Position numbers and translations under genes: made by a program
Shown: in pieces, positions 9,718 to 19,804 of the stretch
Layout of the letters: each line of letters begins with the position of its first letter
Position numbering within the stretch: the stretch's first letter is position 1
Notes under the pieces: model-generated
What the model saw: the letters and a program-made list of their open reading frames with translations, nothing else
What the model was told of the DNA's origin: nothing
The model's database searches: none
Assembly: GCA_947488625.1 (NCBI GenBank)
Contig: CANKZR010000001.1
Span: 1,736,001-1,800,000 of the forward strand
DNA length: 64,000 nucleotides
Source: an uncultured Sphingomonadaceae bacterium
Lineage (GTDB): Bacteria; Pseudomonadota; Alphaproteobacteria; Sphingomonadales; Sphingomonadaceae
Direction: 5' to 3'

Positions 9718-10578
9718 TCAGGACTCCTCGTTCTTGTCGTTGGAATCGGCCTCGGGCGTACCGCTCTCGGTTCCGACACCCGAATCCTGCTGCCGAGCCA
9801 GCTTTTCCTGCTGCTCCGGCGTCACTTCGGGATTCACTTCGTGCTCGGCTGCGCTTTCGACCAGACCAGGCGCCGCTTCGTCGTGTTCGATCTCGTCGGC
9901 ATTGCGACGCAGAGCACCGGGGAAAGGCGCCTCAGACGGCATCGGCAACTTGACAGCGTCACGAACCAGCAACCAGCCATTCTTCGAACCGGGGACGGAG
10001 CCACGAACGAAGATCAGGCCACGATCGGAGTCGGTACGCACAACTTCCAGGTTCTGCTGCGTGCGCTGACGGTCACCCATATGGCCGGCCATCTTCTTGT
10101 TCTTGAAGACCTTACCCGGATCCTGGCGATTACCCGTCGAACCGTGCGAACGGTGCGAAATTGAAACGCCGTGCGTCGCGCGCAGACCACCGAAGCCCCA
10201 ACGCTTCATGGCACCGGCAAAACCCTTACCCACGGTATGACCCGTGATATCGACCTTCTGGCCAGCGATAAAGTGATCCGCAGTAATCGTCGCGCCCACG
10301 GGAAGGAGACCTTCCTCGCTGTCGACGCGGAATTCGGCGACCTTCATCTTGAGACCGACATTGGCCTTTGCGAAAGCTTCACGCTGCGGCTTGGCAACGT
10401 TCTTCTGCTTCGCATCGCCAGCACCGAGCTGTACCGAGAAATAGCCGTCGCGGTCGGCTGTACTCTGGCCGGTAACCTGACACCCCTCCAGCGAAAGAAC
10501 AGTCACGGGAACGTGACGTCCATCCTCCTGGAACAGGCGGGTCATCCCGACTTTTTTCGCGATCACGCCAGTGCGCAT
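9718..10578 (-). CDS. rplC: 50S ribosomal protein L3 with acidic C-terminal extension
   Basis: L3 binds near the 3' end of 23S rRNA and shapes the peptidyl-transferase entry corridor. The protein starts [20 protein letters not shown] and has the L3 signature region around [20 protein letters not shown] and [18 protein letters not shown]. The core ends near residue 225; the last 60-70 residues are an acidic, Glu/Asp/Ser-rich tail, giving 286 aa against 209 in E. coli. rpsJ lies 288 nt upstream, an unusually wide gap for this operon. Confidence 0.97.
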   Translation of the reverse strand: MRTGVIAKKVGMTRLFQEDGRHVPVTVLSLEGCQVTGQSTADRDGYFSVQLGAGDAKQKNVAKPQREAFAKANVGLKMKVAEFRVDSEEGLLPVGATITADHFIAGQKVDITGHTVGKGFAGAMKRWGFGGLRATHGVSISHRSHGSTGNRQDPGKVFKNKKMAGHMGDRQRTQQNLEVVRTDSDRGLIFVRGSVPGSKNGWLLVRDAVKLPMPSEAPFPGALRRNADEIEHDEAAPGLVESAAEHEVNPEVTPEQQEKLARQQDSGVGTESGTPEADSNDKNEES

Positions 10579-10866
10579 GACCTAAACTCCTTAAACAGAG
10601 GCACAAGGGGACCATTCCCCAGATGCTTGTCAGCCCAAATTTTTCGATGTGTCGCCCCGTCCGGGCTGAAATGCTCGCACGACTAGAAGCCGATTGAGCG
10701 AGACGGGGGACGCAGACCCGGCCCTTGCTCTCCCGAAGGAGGGGTCCGGCGGTATCCCTATGTCTTGCCGAAAATCCAGAAACTCTGGCGATCCGGCGGG
10801 GCCGTAGGTGCCCCGAAACTCTCTGGCTGCTTTTAGGTCCACCAGAAAGACCAGTAGTGATCCGCG
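10579..10866 (-). promoter_or_regulatory. Structured rpsJ-rplC spacer, candidate leader element
   Basis: This 288-nt gap interrupts an operon whose other gaps are mostly under 60 nt. Read on the minus strand it has a hairpin GGGGC-ACCTACG-GCCCC and further GC-rich inverted segments (for example CCGGACCCCTCC facing GGGAGAGCAAGGGCCGG), and ends just upstream of the rplC ribosome-binding site (AAGGAG). A 70-codon open frame at 10630-10842 has no family resemblance and is not called. The spacer could hold an internal promoter, a processing site or an r-protein binding site; the sequence does not decide among them. Confidence 0.4.
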
Positions 10867-11178
10867 CTAAGCCAGCTTGATCTCTACGTTAACACCCGCA
10901 GCAAGGTCCAGCTTCATCAACGCGTCGACCGTCTGGGCGTTGGGCTGCACGATATCGAGCAACCGCTTGTATGTGCGCACCTCGAACTGCTCGCGCGACT
11001 TCTTGTCGATGTGCGGGCCGCGGTTCACGGTGAACTTCTCGATACGCGTCGGCAACGGAATGGGACCACGAATAAGCGCGCCGGTGCGGCGTGCCGTGTC
11101 CGCAATCTCGCCAGTTGCCTGGTCGAGCACGCGGTGATCGAAGGCCTTGAGGCGAATACGAATATTCTGTGCGTCCAT
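10867..11178 (-). CDS. rpsJ: 30S ribosomal protein S10
   Basis: S10 is a 30S head protein that also acts as the NusE antitermination factor. The 103-aa product starts [20 protein letters not shown] and has the [20 protein letters not shown] signature. It is the first gene of the S10 block. A promoter-like sequence and a terminator-like hairpin lie in the roughly 145 nt upstream. Confidence 0.98.
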   Translation of the reverse strand: MDAQNIRIRLKAFDHRVLDQATGEIADTARRTGALIRGPIPLPTRIEKFTVNRGPHIDKKSREQFEVRTYKRLLDIVQPNAQTVDALMKLDLAAGVNVEIKLA

Positions 11179-11230
11179 AATTCCGTCTACCGATGCGAAA
11201 GAGCCAAGCGAGCCTTTTCAAACCCGCCAA

Positions 11231-11281
11231 AATAAAAAGGCCCGCCCCGCTGTTGCCCGGTTTCCCGGAACGGGCGGCCTT
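11231..11281 (-). terminator. Intrinsic terminator-like hairpin in the rpsJ leader (possible attenuator)
   Basis: On the minus strand, AGGCCGCCCG pairs with CGGGGCGGGCCT with one bulge, and the stem is followed directly by TTTTTATTTT. It lies downstream of the promoter-like sequence at 11329-11357 and about 50 nt before the rpsJ start. A terminator inside the leader of a ribosomal operon suggests attenuation; alternatively it is a second terminator for tuf read-through. Confidence 0.6.
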
Positions 11282-11328
11282 GTGTTCAAGTTCGTTGCGA
11301 CAGAGACGAATCTCCGTCTGTTGGGGCG

Positions 11329-11357
11329 CGTATACGGAGATGAAGCGCTGCTTGCAA
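11329..11357 (-). promoter_or_regulatory. Putative sigma-70-type promoter for the S10 operon
   Basis: On the minus strand, TTGCAA (11352-11357) and TATACG (11329-11334) are separated by exactly 17 nt. The position, after the tuf terminator and before rpsJ, is where an S10-operon promoter is expected. Transcription would start near 11322. Sequence-match evidence only. Confidence 0.5.
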
Positions 11358-11432
11358 CCCCCGAGTTACGCCAATTTTGTAAGCCCGACTTTATTGCCGC
11401 CGATACAACGACAAGGCAAAACCAGGCTCACA

Positions 11433-11470
11433 TAAAAAGGGCCCGGCACTCGCAATGAGGCCGGGCCCGT
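11433..11470 (-). terminator. Rho-independent terminator of tuf / str operon
   Basis: A perfect 9-bp stem GGGCCCGGC/GCCGGGCCC with a 12-nt loop is followed on the minus strand by TTTTTATG. It lies 34 nt after the tuf stop codon. It separates the str operon from the S10 operon. Confidence 0.85.
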
Positions 11471-11503
11471 TTCTATCCAGTTGCGCCTTGCGGCGCGGCA
11501 GGA

Positions 11504-12694
11504 TTACTTGGTGATCTTCGAGACAACGCCCGAGCCAACCGTACGGCCACCTTCGCGGATAGCGAAGCGCAGACCTTCATCCATGGCGATCGGAGCGATC
11601 AGCTTCACACCGATCGTCACGTTGTCGCCAGGCATAACCATTTCCGTGCCTTCCGGCAGGATCACTTCACCGGTTACGTCAGTCGTACGGAAGTAGAACT
11701 GCGGACGGTAGTTGGCGAAGAACGGCGTGTGACGACCACCCTCGTCCTTGGACAGGACATAGACCTCTGCCGAGAACTCGGTGTGCGGAGTCACGGTGCC
11801 CGGCTTCGCGAGAACCTGACCACGCTCAACGTCATCACGGCCAACGCCGCGGATCAGAGCGCCGATGTTGTCGCCGGCCTGACCGCTGTCGAGCAGCTTG
11901 CGGAACATTTCAACGCCGGTCACGGTCGTCTTCGAAGTGTCCTTGATGCCGACGATTTCAACTTCGTCGCCAACATTCACAACGCCGGTTTCGACGCGGC
12001 CGGTCACAACCGTACCACGACCGGAGATCGAGAACACATCTTCGATCGGCATCAGGAATGCCTGGTCAACCGGACGTTCCGGCTGCGGGATGTGCTCGTC
12101 AACAGCCTTCATCAGCTCGATGATGGAGTTCTTGCCGATTTCGTCATCGCGACCTTCAAGAGCGGCCAGAGCCGAACCCTTGACGATCGGAATGTTGTCA
12201 CCGTCGAAGTCATAGTCGCTCAGCAGTTCGCGAACTTCCAGTTCGACCAGCTCAAGCAGCTCTTCGTCATCAACCTGGTCAACCTTGTTCAGGTAAACGA
12301 CCAGAGCCGGAACGCCGACCTGACGCGACAGCAGGATGTGCTCACGCGTCTGCGGCATGGGGCCGTCGGCAGCGTTCACAACGAGGATGGCGCCGTCCAT
12401 CTGCGCAGCACCGGTGATCATGTTCTTCACATAGTCAGCGTGTCCCGGGCAATCGACGTGCGCATAGTGACGTGCGTCGGTTTCGTATTCGACGTGTGCG
12501 GTCGAGATGGTGATGCCGCGCTCGCGCTCTTCAGGAGCCTTGTCGATGTTTGCAAAATCGACAGCAGCACCGCCATAGGTTTCAGCCATCACTTTGGTGA
12601 TAGCAGCCGTAAGCGTGGTCTTGCCGTGGTCAACGTGACCGATGGTGCCGACGTTGCAATGCGGCTTGTTCCGCTGGAATTTTTCCTTCGCCAT
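11504..12694 (-). CDS. tuf: Translation elongation factor Tu
   Basis: EF-Tu delivers aminoacyl-tRNA to the ribosome with GTP. The 396-aa protein carries G1 GHVDHGKTT (19-27), the G2 RGITIST region, G3 [12 protein letters not shown] and G4 NKVD, and ends GVVSKITK. Length and motifs are full and canonical. It lies 95 nt after fusA and is followed by a strong terminator. Confidence 0.99.
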   Translation of the reverse strand: MAKEKFQRNKPHCNVGTIGHVDHGKTTLTAAITKVMAETYGGAAVDFANIDKAPEERERGITISTAHVEYETDARHYAHVDCPGHADYVKNMITGAAQMDGAILVVNAADGPMPQTREHILLSRQVGVPALVVYLNKVDQVDDEELLELVELEVRELLSDYDFDGDNIPIVKGSALAALEGRDDEIGKNSIIELMKAVDEHIPQPERPVDQAFLMPIEDVFSISGRGTVVTGRVETGVVNVGDEVEIVGIKDTSKTTVTGVEMFRKLLDSGQAGDNIGALIRGVGRDDVERGQVLAKPGTVTPHTEFSAEVYVLSKDEGGRHTPFFANYRPQFYFRTTDVTGEVILPEGTEMVMPGDNVTIGVKLIAPIAMDEGLRFAIREGGRTVGSGVVSKITK

Positions 12695-12789
12695 GTTTCA
12701 AATAACCTCTGTTAGTCTAAATTAAATTTCATCGGGAGAGGAAGCGGCACCCGTTGAATCAGGCGCCGCCCCTAAACGCTTGCCTCACC

Positions 12790-14889
<2,100 letters not shown>

Positions 14890-14998
14890 GTTCAATTCCT
14901 TAGTGTTCGGGTGCGAAAACGGGTCGCGCCCCATATAGTCTCGATTGTGACCGCTTGAAGACCGGGGCACCTGGCCCCGACCTTACAAGCAGCACGTC

Positions 14999-15469
14999 CT
15001 ACCAGCGGTAATGCGAGAAGGCGCGGTTGGCATCCGCCATGCGGTGCGTGTCTTCACGCTTCTTCACGGCATTGCCGCGGTTGTTGGCGGCATCCATCAG
15101 CTCTGCCGAGAGGCGCGCGCTCATGGTGGTTTCCGCACGACCGCGAGCGGCACCGATCAGCCAGCGAATGGCCAGCGCCTGGGCACGCTCGGGACGAACC
15201 TCCACCGGCACCTGGTACGTAGCACCACCAACGCGGCGGCTGCGCACTTCCACGGCGGGCGCAACATTCTGCAGCGCTTCGTGGAACAGCTGCACGGGAT
15301 CGGTCTTGGCACGGTTCTCGACGGTGTCGAGCGCGCTGTAGACGATACCTTCTGCAACGGCCTTCTTACCGTCCAGCATCAGGTTGTTCATGAACTTCGA
15401 AAGCACCTGATCTCCGAACTTGGGATCAGGCAGGATTTCCCGCTTCTCGGGACGACGACGACGTGACAT
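14999..15469 (-). CDS. rpsG: 30S ribosomal protein S7
   Basis: S7 nucleates assembly of the 30S head. The 156-aa product starts [20 protein letters not shown], contains the S7 signature region around [19 protein letters not shown] and ends [15 protein letters not shown]. It is 128 nt downstream of rpsL and 109 nt upstream of fusA. Confidence 0.98.
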   Translation of the reverse strand: MSRRRRPEKREILPDPKFGDQVLSKFMNNLMLDGKKAVAEGIVYSALDTVENRAKTDPVQLFHEALQNVAPAVEVRSRRVGGATYQVPVEVRPERAQALAIRWLIGAARGRAETTMSARLSAELMDAANNRGNAVKKREDTHRMADANRAFSHYRW

Positions 15470-15597
15470 ATTTCATATTCCTTCGGAATGCGGCAGTCAC
15501 CTGCGTGACTGCCTTGCGGCGCTGGCCCGCTCCAGACCCATCGGACATACCTGCGTAAGGTAGCCGGGAGGGGGAGCGACCCACCGCCGCACCAAAC

Positions 15598-15969
15598 TTA
15601 CTTCGGACGCTTGGCGCCGTACTTCGAACGGGACTGGCGACGGTCCTTCACGCCCTGCGTGTCGAGCACGCCGCGCAGCACGTGGTAGCGCACGCCGGGA
15701 AGGTCGCGCACACGGCCGCCGCGGATCAGCACGACAGAGTGTTCCTGGAGGTTGTGGCCCTCGCCTGGAATGTAGGCGATGATCTCGCGCTGGTTGGTAA
15801 GACGGATCTTGGCCACCTTGCGCAGTGCCGAGTTCGGCTTCTTCGGGGTCGTCGTGTAGACGCGCGTGCAAACGCCGCGCTTCTGCGGGTTGTTCATCAT
15901 CGCCGCAGACTTGCTTTTCTTGACGATGGGACTGCGGCCCTTGCGGACCAGCTGGTTAATTGTCGGCAT
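15598..15969 (-). CDS. rpsL: 30S ribosomal protein S12
   Basis: S12 controls decoding accuracy at the A site. The 123-aa protein begins [20 protein letters not shown] and has the [20 protein letters not shown] and [20 protein letters not shown] blocks. Lys in TTPKKPNSA and KxP-type loops are the streptomycin-sensitive form as far as can be read. It is the first gene of the str operon. Confidence 0.99.
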   Translation of the reverse strand: MPTINQLVRKGRSPIVKKSKSAAMMNNPQKRGVCTRVYTTTPKKPNSALRKVAKIRLTNQREIIAYIPGEGHNLQEHSVVLIRGGRVRDLPGVRYHVLRGVLDTQGVKDRRQSRSKYGAKRPK

Positions 15970-16215
15970 AGTTTCTCTTCACCGTTCGAGGGGTTCGTGG
16001 CCCGCCCACCATGCCCGCTTTTGCCAAGCGGATACGAGGGGTTGGCCCTTCACCCAATGTGTAGTGCCAGTTGCACCGGATGGAATATATCGGGATCGCG
16101 CAAACCAGACCGGACGCCCACCAGGGAGCTAAGCCGATCAATCGCGCGAGCCTGAAACACTCCACCCGAACCTTCCGGCACCGGGTTACTTTGACGGCTG
16201 CCCCACGAAGTCCTC
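15970..16215 (-). promoter_or_regulatory. Upstream region of the str operon
   Basis: The promoter of rpsL-rpsG-fusA-tuf must lie in this non-coding stretch, because a minus-strand terminator sits just beyond it at 16258-16285. An AT-rich TATATT hexamer occurs on the minus strand near 16083, but no convincing -35 partner was found at 17 nt. No gene is supported here. Confidence 0.4.
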
Positions 16216-16240
16216 GTCATCCCCGCGAAGGCGGGGAACC
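16216..16240. repeat. Short palindromic intergenic repeat (CCCCGC-GAAG-GCGGGG)
   Basis: The sequence CGTCATCCCCGCGAAGGCGG and the following GGAACC form a 6-bp GC stem with a GAAG tetraloop. Elements of this type are widespread between genes in alphaproteobacterial genomes, and when translated give a recurring PAFAGMT string. Only one copy is present in this window. Confidence 0.6.
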
Positions 16241-16257
16241 AGACCAGGAAATCCCAA

Positions 16258-16285
16258 TAGAAAAAGGCTCCACGCAATGGGAGCC
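16258..16285 (-). terminator. Orphan intrinsic terminator on the minus strand
   Basis: On the minus strand GGCTCC-(8-nt loop)-GGAGCC is followed by TTTTTCTAT. No minus-strand gene lies upstream of it in the next 2.6 kb, where the plus-strand ATPase/DUF4435 cassette sits. It probably belonged to a gene displaced by that cassette, or shields the str operon from antisense read-through. Confidence 0.6.
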
Positions 16286-16440
16286 CCGGGACATGACCGG
16301 CAATGTTCAGCTCTATCTCACCGGAGACTCGCTACGGGAGCGGGCCTCGGTTGAGGGCGCACTTAGTTGGATTTGGGTGGGGGGTCAAGGGTGGTCTTAG
16401 CAGTTGCTCATGACATGAATGCTGTTATTCGGAGCTCAGA

Positions 16441-17988
16441 TTGAAAAGGCATGACATGCTCGAAACCACCGAAAAAGCTAGCAAGCAATCTATCATTCAA
16501 GAATTTTCAATTTTAGGGCTCTATGGCTATCGTGACTTGACGATTGAGAGCGCAACCACCGCGAAAATTCTTATAGCCCAGAATGGCGCAGGAAAAACTA
16601 CACTTCTGAATGCGCTCTACAATACGGTCACGAGGAACTATGGCAGACTTAGAAATCTCGAATTCAGGGAGATAAGATTAAAGATCGCTGGGTTTGATAG
16701 GCTTACTCTTACGAAAGAGGCCATTAGTGGAGTCGCTAGGACAGCCGCTTCCGCACCAGAATTAGTGAGCGCTTCGGTCAAGTACGATATCGAACCGGTG
16801 AATCTAGTTTCATTTCTACTCGACGAATGGTCGACAATCGAAGATACCGATTTTATCGACAACTCCACACTAAGTAAAGTTCATCATTCAGAGGGATATG
16901 TTCGTTCGCAAACTCAGAAGTCTATGAATGCACTATTCAACTTAGTCATTGGTGTAGATGATCAACTAAGTACTTTCGATGGGGCCATTGTTCGTGCGTT
17001 TTCTGAATTTGAAATAGTTTATTTGCCAACCTACCGCCGACTAGAACTCGATCTCGCTCAAGACGATAAGTACGTTCGGCGCCGTCGCCGTCCGCGTCTA
17101 AAATTCGCTCGACGGAGCATCCATTCCGGCAAAGTCGAGTTCGGTCTTTCCGATATTCGTGAGCAGTTGGCGGAACTCAACTCTGCTATCGTACGAAGAT
17201 CCAACATCGGATATCGTGATCTGACAGCGCGCATCATCAATGACATGATTGAAGGCCGCCTAGACAGGGACGAAGCCGCCCCCGAGCGCATTCCTGACCG
17301 TGAAGACTTGGAAATGTTCTTTGAACGCCTTTCAGACTCACGCCGAGTTGGCCCTTACCCCCAAATTTCCGCACCTAACATCGAAAAACTATACAGTATC
17401 GAACTAGAAAATTCTCAATCCGACGTATTCTTAAGATATTTTATGGATAAGCTCACCGAAGTAATCGATGCAACAAAGTACATTGAGAGATCAGTAGATA
17501 GTTTCATAAGCACGTGCAATAAGTATTTGGCCAGCCCAGACCTCTCGGTTGACCCGTCAGAGGCAGATTGGGCTAAAAATGCTTTAGATGCGAAGTGCTT
17601 GCGGGTCGATCGCGGAACACTGCGGGTATCGGTCGAAAGCCTACCTACAAGGAAACGCATAAGTTTAGATGCGCTTTCATCTGGCGAAAAGCAGATGGTC
17701 TCTCTTTTTGCTAAAATGTATCTATATCCAAAACCAAAAATCGTACTGATTGATGAACCAGAGTTGTCGCTTTCGATAGAGTGGCAGACTCATGTTCTCG
17801 AAGATATTCTATTGGCGCCGGACTGCCAGCAACTAATTGCGATTACTCATTCACCTTTCGTTTTCGATAACGACCTTGAGCCTTTCGCAGGTTCACTGAG
17901 CCTTCATCTTGATTTTTCTCAAGATCTTTTTGATCAAGTATTCGATGAAGAAGAAATGATCGACGATGAAATGGACGACAAGATCTAG
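16441..17988 (+). CDS. ABC/AAA-type ATPase of a PARIS-like defence pair (AriA-like)
   Basis: The 515-aa protein is a RecF/OLD-like ATPase. Visible motifs are Walker A AQNGAGKTTLL (46-56; Ala replaces the first Gly), the ABC signature LSSGEKQ (412-418), Walker B IVLIDEPELSLS (434-445) and the H-loop THSPF (469-473). Between them lies a long, partly helical insertion. The last 14 residues are strongly acidic. The TTG start has GGAG six bases upstream; an ATG at 16456, with AAGG upstream, is equally plausible. The next gene, 3 nt downstream, encodes a DUF4435/TOPRIM-like protein, and this pairing is that of PARIS AriA-AriB. In PARIS the ATPase senses phage anti-restriction proteins and holds the effector. 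The two genes are AT-richer than their surroundings, consistent with horizontal transfer. Assignment to PARIS rather than another ATPase-DUF4435 pair is inference. Confidence 0.8.
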   Translation: MKRHDMLETTEKASKQSIIQEFSILGLYGYRDLTIESATTAKILIAQNGAGKTTLLNALYNTVTRNYGRLRNLEFREIRLKIAGFDRLTLTKEAISGVARTAASAPELVSASVKYDIEPVNLVSFLLDEWSTIEDTDFIDNSTLSKVHHSEGYVRSQTQKSMNALFNLVIGVDDQLSTFDGAIVRAFSEFEIVYLPTYRRLELDLAQDDKYVRRRRRPRLKFARRSIHSGKVEFGLSDIREQLAELNSAIVRRSNIGYRDLTARIINDMIEGRLDRDEAAPERIPDREDLEMFFERLSDSRRVGPYPQISAPNIEKLYSIELENSQSDVFLRYFMDKLTEVIDATKYIERSVDSFISTCNKYLASPDLSVDPSEADWAKNALDAKCLRVDRGTLRVSVESLPTRKRISLDALSSGEKQMVSLFAKMYLYPKPKIVLIDEPELSLSIEWQTHVLEDILLAPDCQQLIAITHSPFVFDNDLEPFAGSLSLHLDFSQDLFDQVFDEEEMIDDEMDDKI

Positions 17989-17991
17989 GCG

Positions 17992-18885
17992 ATGGCAGAT
18001 AAAGCGGTAGATGCCCTGATCGCCAAGAGAAGCAAACGCTCGGTACTAAAGCTTAAGCTATTAAAGGTCAGGAGTAGAGTTGGATCGCGGACGATTTATG
18101 CCTTTGAAGGACGGGATGATCGCAAGGTTTTTGGTCGTTGGATATTCAGGGTTGCTGAGGGCCGCGAGTATGAGCCATTTGTCGGCGACGGTAAGAGACA
18201 AGCGCGTCAGATAAGTGAGATCATAGAGCACGACCGTGCTGGAATTGGTGAGCTATTTGTTTTTGTTGATCGAGACTTCGATGATTTGGACGGATTCGAG
18301 GCCATCGATTTCGTATTTTGCACTTGTCGCTATAGTATAGAAAATTACCTTGTCTGTCGGTCTGTCTTGGATCTCGGCCTTCGAGATGATTTTGGATTGG
18401 AAGGGTTTCCCTCACTCCGCCAGCGTATACTCGATCAGTTTGAGGCTGATTACTCCACTTTTCTAGATTTAATGACTGAAGCAAATTGGAGGCTATTCGT
18501 CGCTAAGAAATGTGGGATTAAACGGCTTTCTGTTCCGAAGAATGTGGAAGGTTTCGTTTCAGTCCAGGTCGCTAATGTAGTACCCCGACCGTGCGATCTT
18601 TCTAAATTAATAGAACTTGAACGTGAACCTAGTAACGCTGAAGAAAAAGATTGGCGACAGGCATTTAGCGAGCTTAATGCTTACACCCGTTACCGCGGGA
18701 AGTTCGCGTTTAGCTTTTTTAACAAGTGGATCGCGTCATTGCGCCAAGAGCTGATTGGAGGACAATCAGATCTTGTATACGATGAAGACTTGACCGACAT
18801 CGCAATCAACGATGTGGGACTAATCGCCTTCTCTGCCAGAAGTCCGATGCCAGACGGATTGCGAGCATTCCTAGAGGGGCATTAG
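17992..18885 (+). CDS. DUF4435 / TOPRIM-like effector of a PARIS-like pair (AriB-like)
   Basis: The 297-aa protein has the DUF4435 layout. An acidic residue in YAFEGRDDRKVFGRW (Glu39) is followed by FVDRDFDD (Asp93, Asp95, Asp97), the TOPRIM-type metal-binding pair, and then by YSIENYL (114-120), a hallmark of the family. In PARIS systems this protein is released by the ATPase on infection and acts as a toxic nuclease reported to attack tRNA. The start lies 3 nt after the stop of the ATPase gene, so the two are almost certainly co-transcribed. Length matches AriB (about 300 aa). All three motifs are intact, so the effector looks functional. Confidence 0.82.
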   Translation: MADKAVDALIAKRSKRSVLKLKLLKVRSRVGSRTIYAFEGRDDRKVFGRWIFRVAEGREYEPFVGDGKRQARQISEIIEHDRAGIGELFVFVDRDFDDLDGFEAIDFVFCTCRYSIENYLVCRSVLDLGLRDDFGLEGFPSLRQRILDQFEADYSTFLDLMTEANWRLFVAKKCGIKRLSVPKNVEGFVSVQVANVVPRPCDLSKLIELEREPSNAEEKDWRQAFSELNAYTRYRGKFAFSFFNKWIASLRQELIGGQSDLVYDEDLTDIAINDVGLIAFSARSPMPDGLRAFLEGH

Positions 18886-19112
18886 CCCTTCCCTACAACT
18901 GTCCGCCTATGCTCCACCCAGCGCATGACTGACACCCATCTTATTTGTTTAGCCCCTCAAGCGCCGGGCGGAGTGCGTCCGCACTCCTTGGCTTTCCTCG
19001 CATTGGCTCGGGCGCGCAGGCAGGTGGCCTTTGGCCATCTTCGCCTTCGGCTCCGATTCCGCGCTTGCGAGCCCTGCGGGATCGGACCTTCGCCAGACAT
19101 CGGGGTTTGCGC
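18886..19112. other. Non-coding spacer with GC palindromes after the defence pair
   Basis: GC content rises sharply about 60 nt after the effector gene, returning to that of the host backbone. The stretch holds short inverted repeats such as GGAGTGCG-TC-CGCACTCC at about 18969-18986. No gene with a family or ribosome-binding site is supported, and no attachment-site duplication was recognised. Confidence 0.4.
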
Positions 19113-19757
19113 GTGAACTCTTTGCCCGCCAGAAAGCGCGCCACGCCTCGCCAGGCCACCAGCTACGTCACCGCCCCGCCCCCGCCCGTGGCAGCGGACG
19201 ATCCGCTGCTCGATTTCGCGCCTGTTCCGCATGTCCAGCCGCGCAGGAACTCCATCACGCCCGATCGGCAGCGCAAGTTCATCGCCCATCTCGCCGCCAC
19301 CGGCATCGTCACGCAGGCTGCAAAGCACATCGGCGCGAGCATGGAGGCTTTGTACAAGCTGCGGCAGAAGGCGGGGGCGGAAGAGTTCTGCGCCGCGTGG
19401 GATAAGGCGGTGGATCGCGGGGTATCCCGGCTGGAGGATTGCGCGCTGGCCCGCGCGATAGAGGGGGAGGAGCGCATGGTCGTCTCTGCCGGACAGGTGG
19501 TGGGCACGGAGCGGCGGCATAACGAGGCGCTGGTGATGTTCTTCCTGCGCCACCGCCGCGCGGACCGCTACGGCCCCGACATCGCGCCCGGCCATCCCTT
19601 GTACGAGCGCATCCGTGCAGAAGTGCTGGCTCAGGAAGCCGCCAAGCGGCCCAGCAAGGCCGAAGTGCTCGCCAGCCTCAACGCCAAGCTCGACCGCATG
19701 GCCCAGCGGCGCCGCGCGGCGGATCGCCTGCTGGAAGGGGACGCGGAACGCGAGTAG
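19113..19757 (+). CDS. Helix-turn-helix-like conserved hypothetical protein
   Basis: The 214-aa product from GTG at 19113 contains the block TPDRQRKFIAHLAATGIVTQ followed by AAKHIGASMEALYKLRQKAG (about 50-90), a pattern resembling the helix-turn-helix of small-terminase or resolvase-like proteins. A basic C-terminus follows (DRMAQRRRAADRLLEGDAER). Similar proteins are common in sphingomonads but I know no function for them. The frame stays open to 18945, but that region has no ribosome-binding site and is GC-skewed non-coding. Probably a DNA-binding protein. Confidence 0.6.
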   Translation: MNSLPARKRATPRQATSYVTAPPPPVAADDPLLDFAPVPHVQPRRNSITPDRQRKFIAHLAATGIVTQAAKHIGASMEALYKLRQKAGAEEFCAAWDKAVDRGVSRLEDCALARAIEGEERMVVSAGQVVGTERRHNEALVMFFLRHRRADRYGPDIAPGHPLYERIRAEVLAQEAAKRPSKAEVLASLNAKLDRMAQRRRAADRLLEGDAERE

Positions 19758-19804
19758 CGCGTCTCTTGCCATGCGCGCGTGGAGAAAGGCTGCGCCTTGG
19801 GCCT

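Noticed and set aside
10630-10842. 70-codon minus-strand open frame in the rpsJ-rplC spacer
   Set aside because: No ribosome-binding site, no family resemblance, Arg/Gly/Pro-rich composition typical of GC-rich non-coding DNA; the spacer is better explained as a structured leader.
16050-16277. 75-codon minus-strand frame containing PAFAGMT
   Set aside because: It is the translation of the short palindromic repeat at 16216-16240, a recognised artefact, and has no start signal.
18945-19112. N-terminal extension of the HTH-like hypothetical protein
   Set aside because: The frame is open but lies in a palindromic GC-rich spacer with no start signal; the GTG at 19113 fits better.
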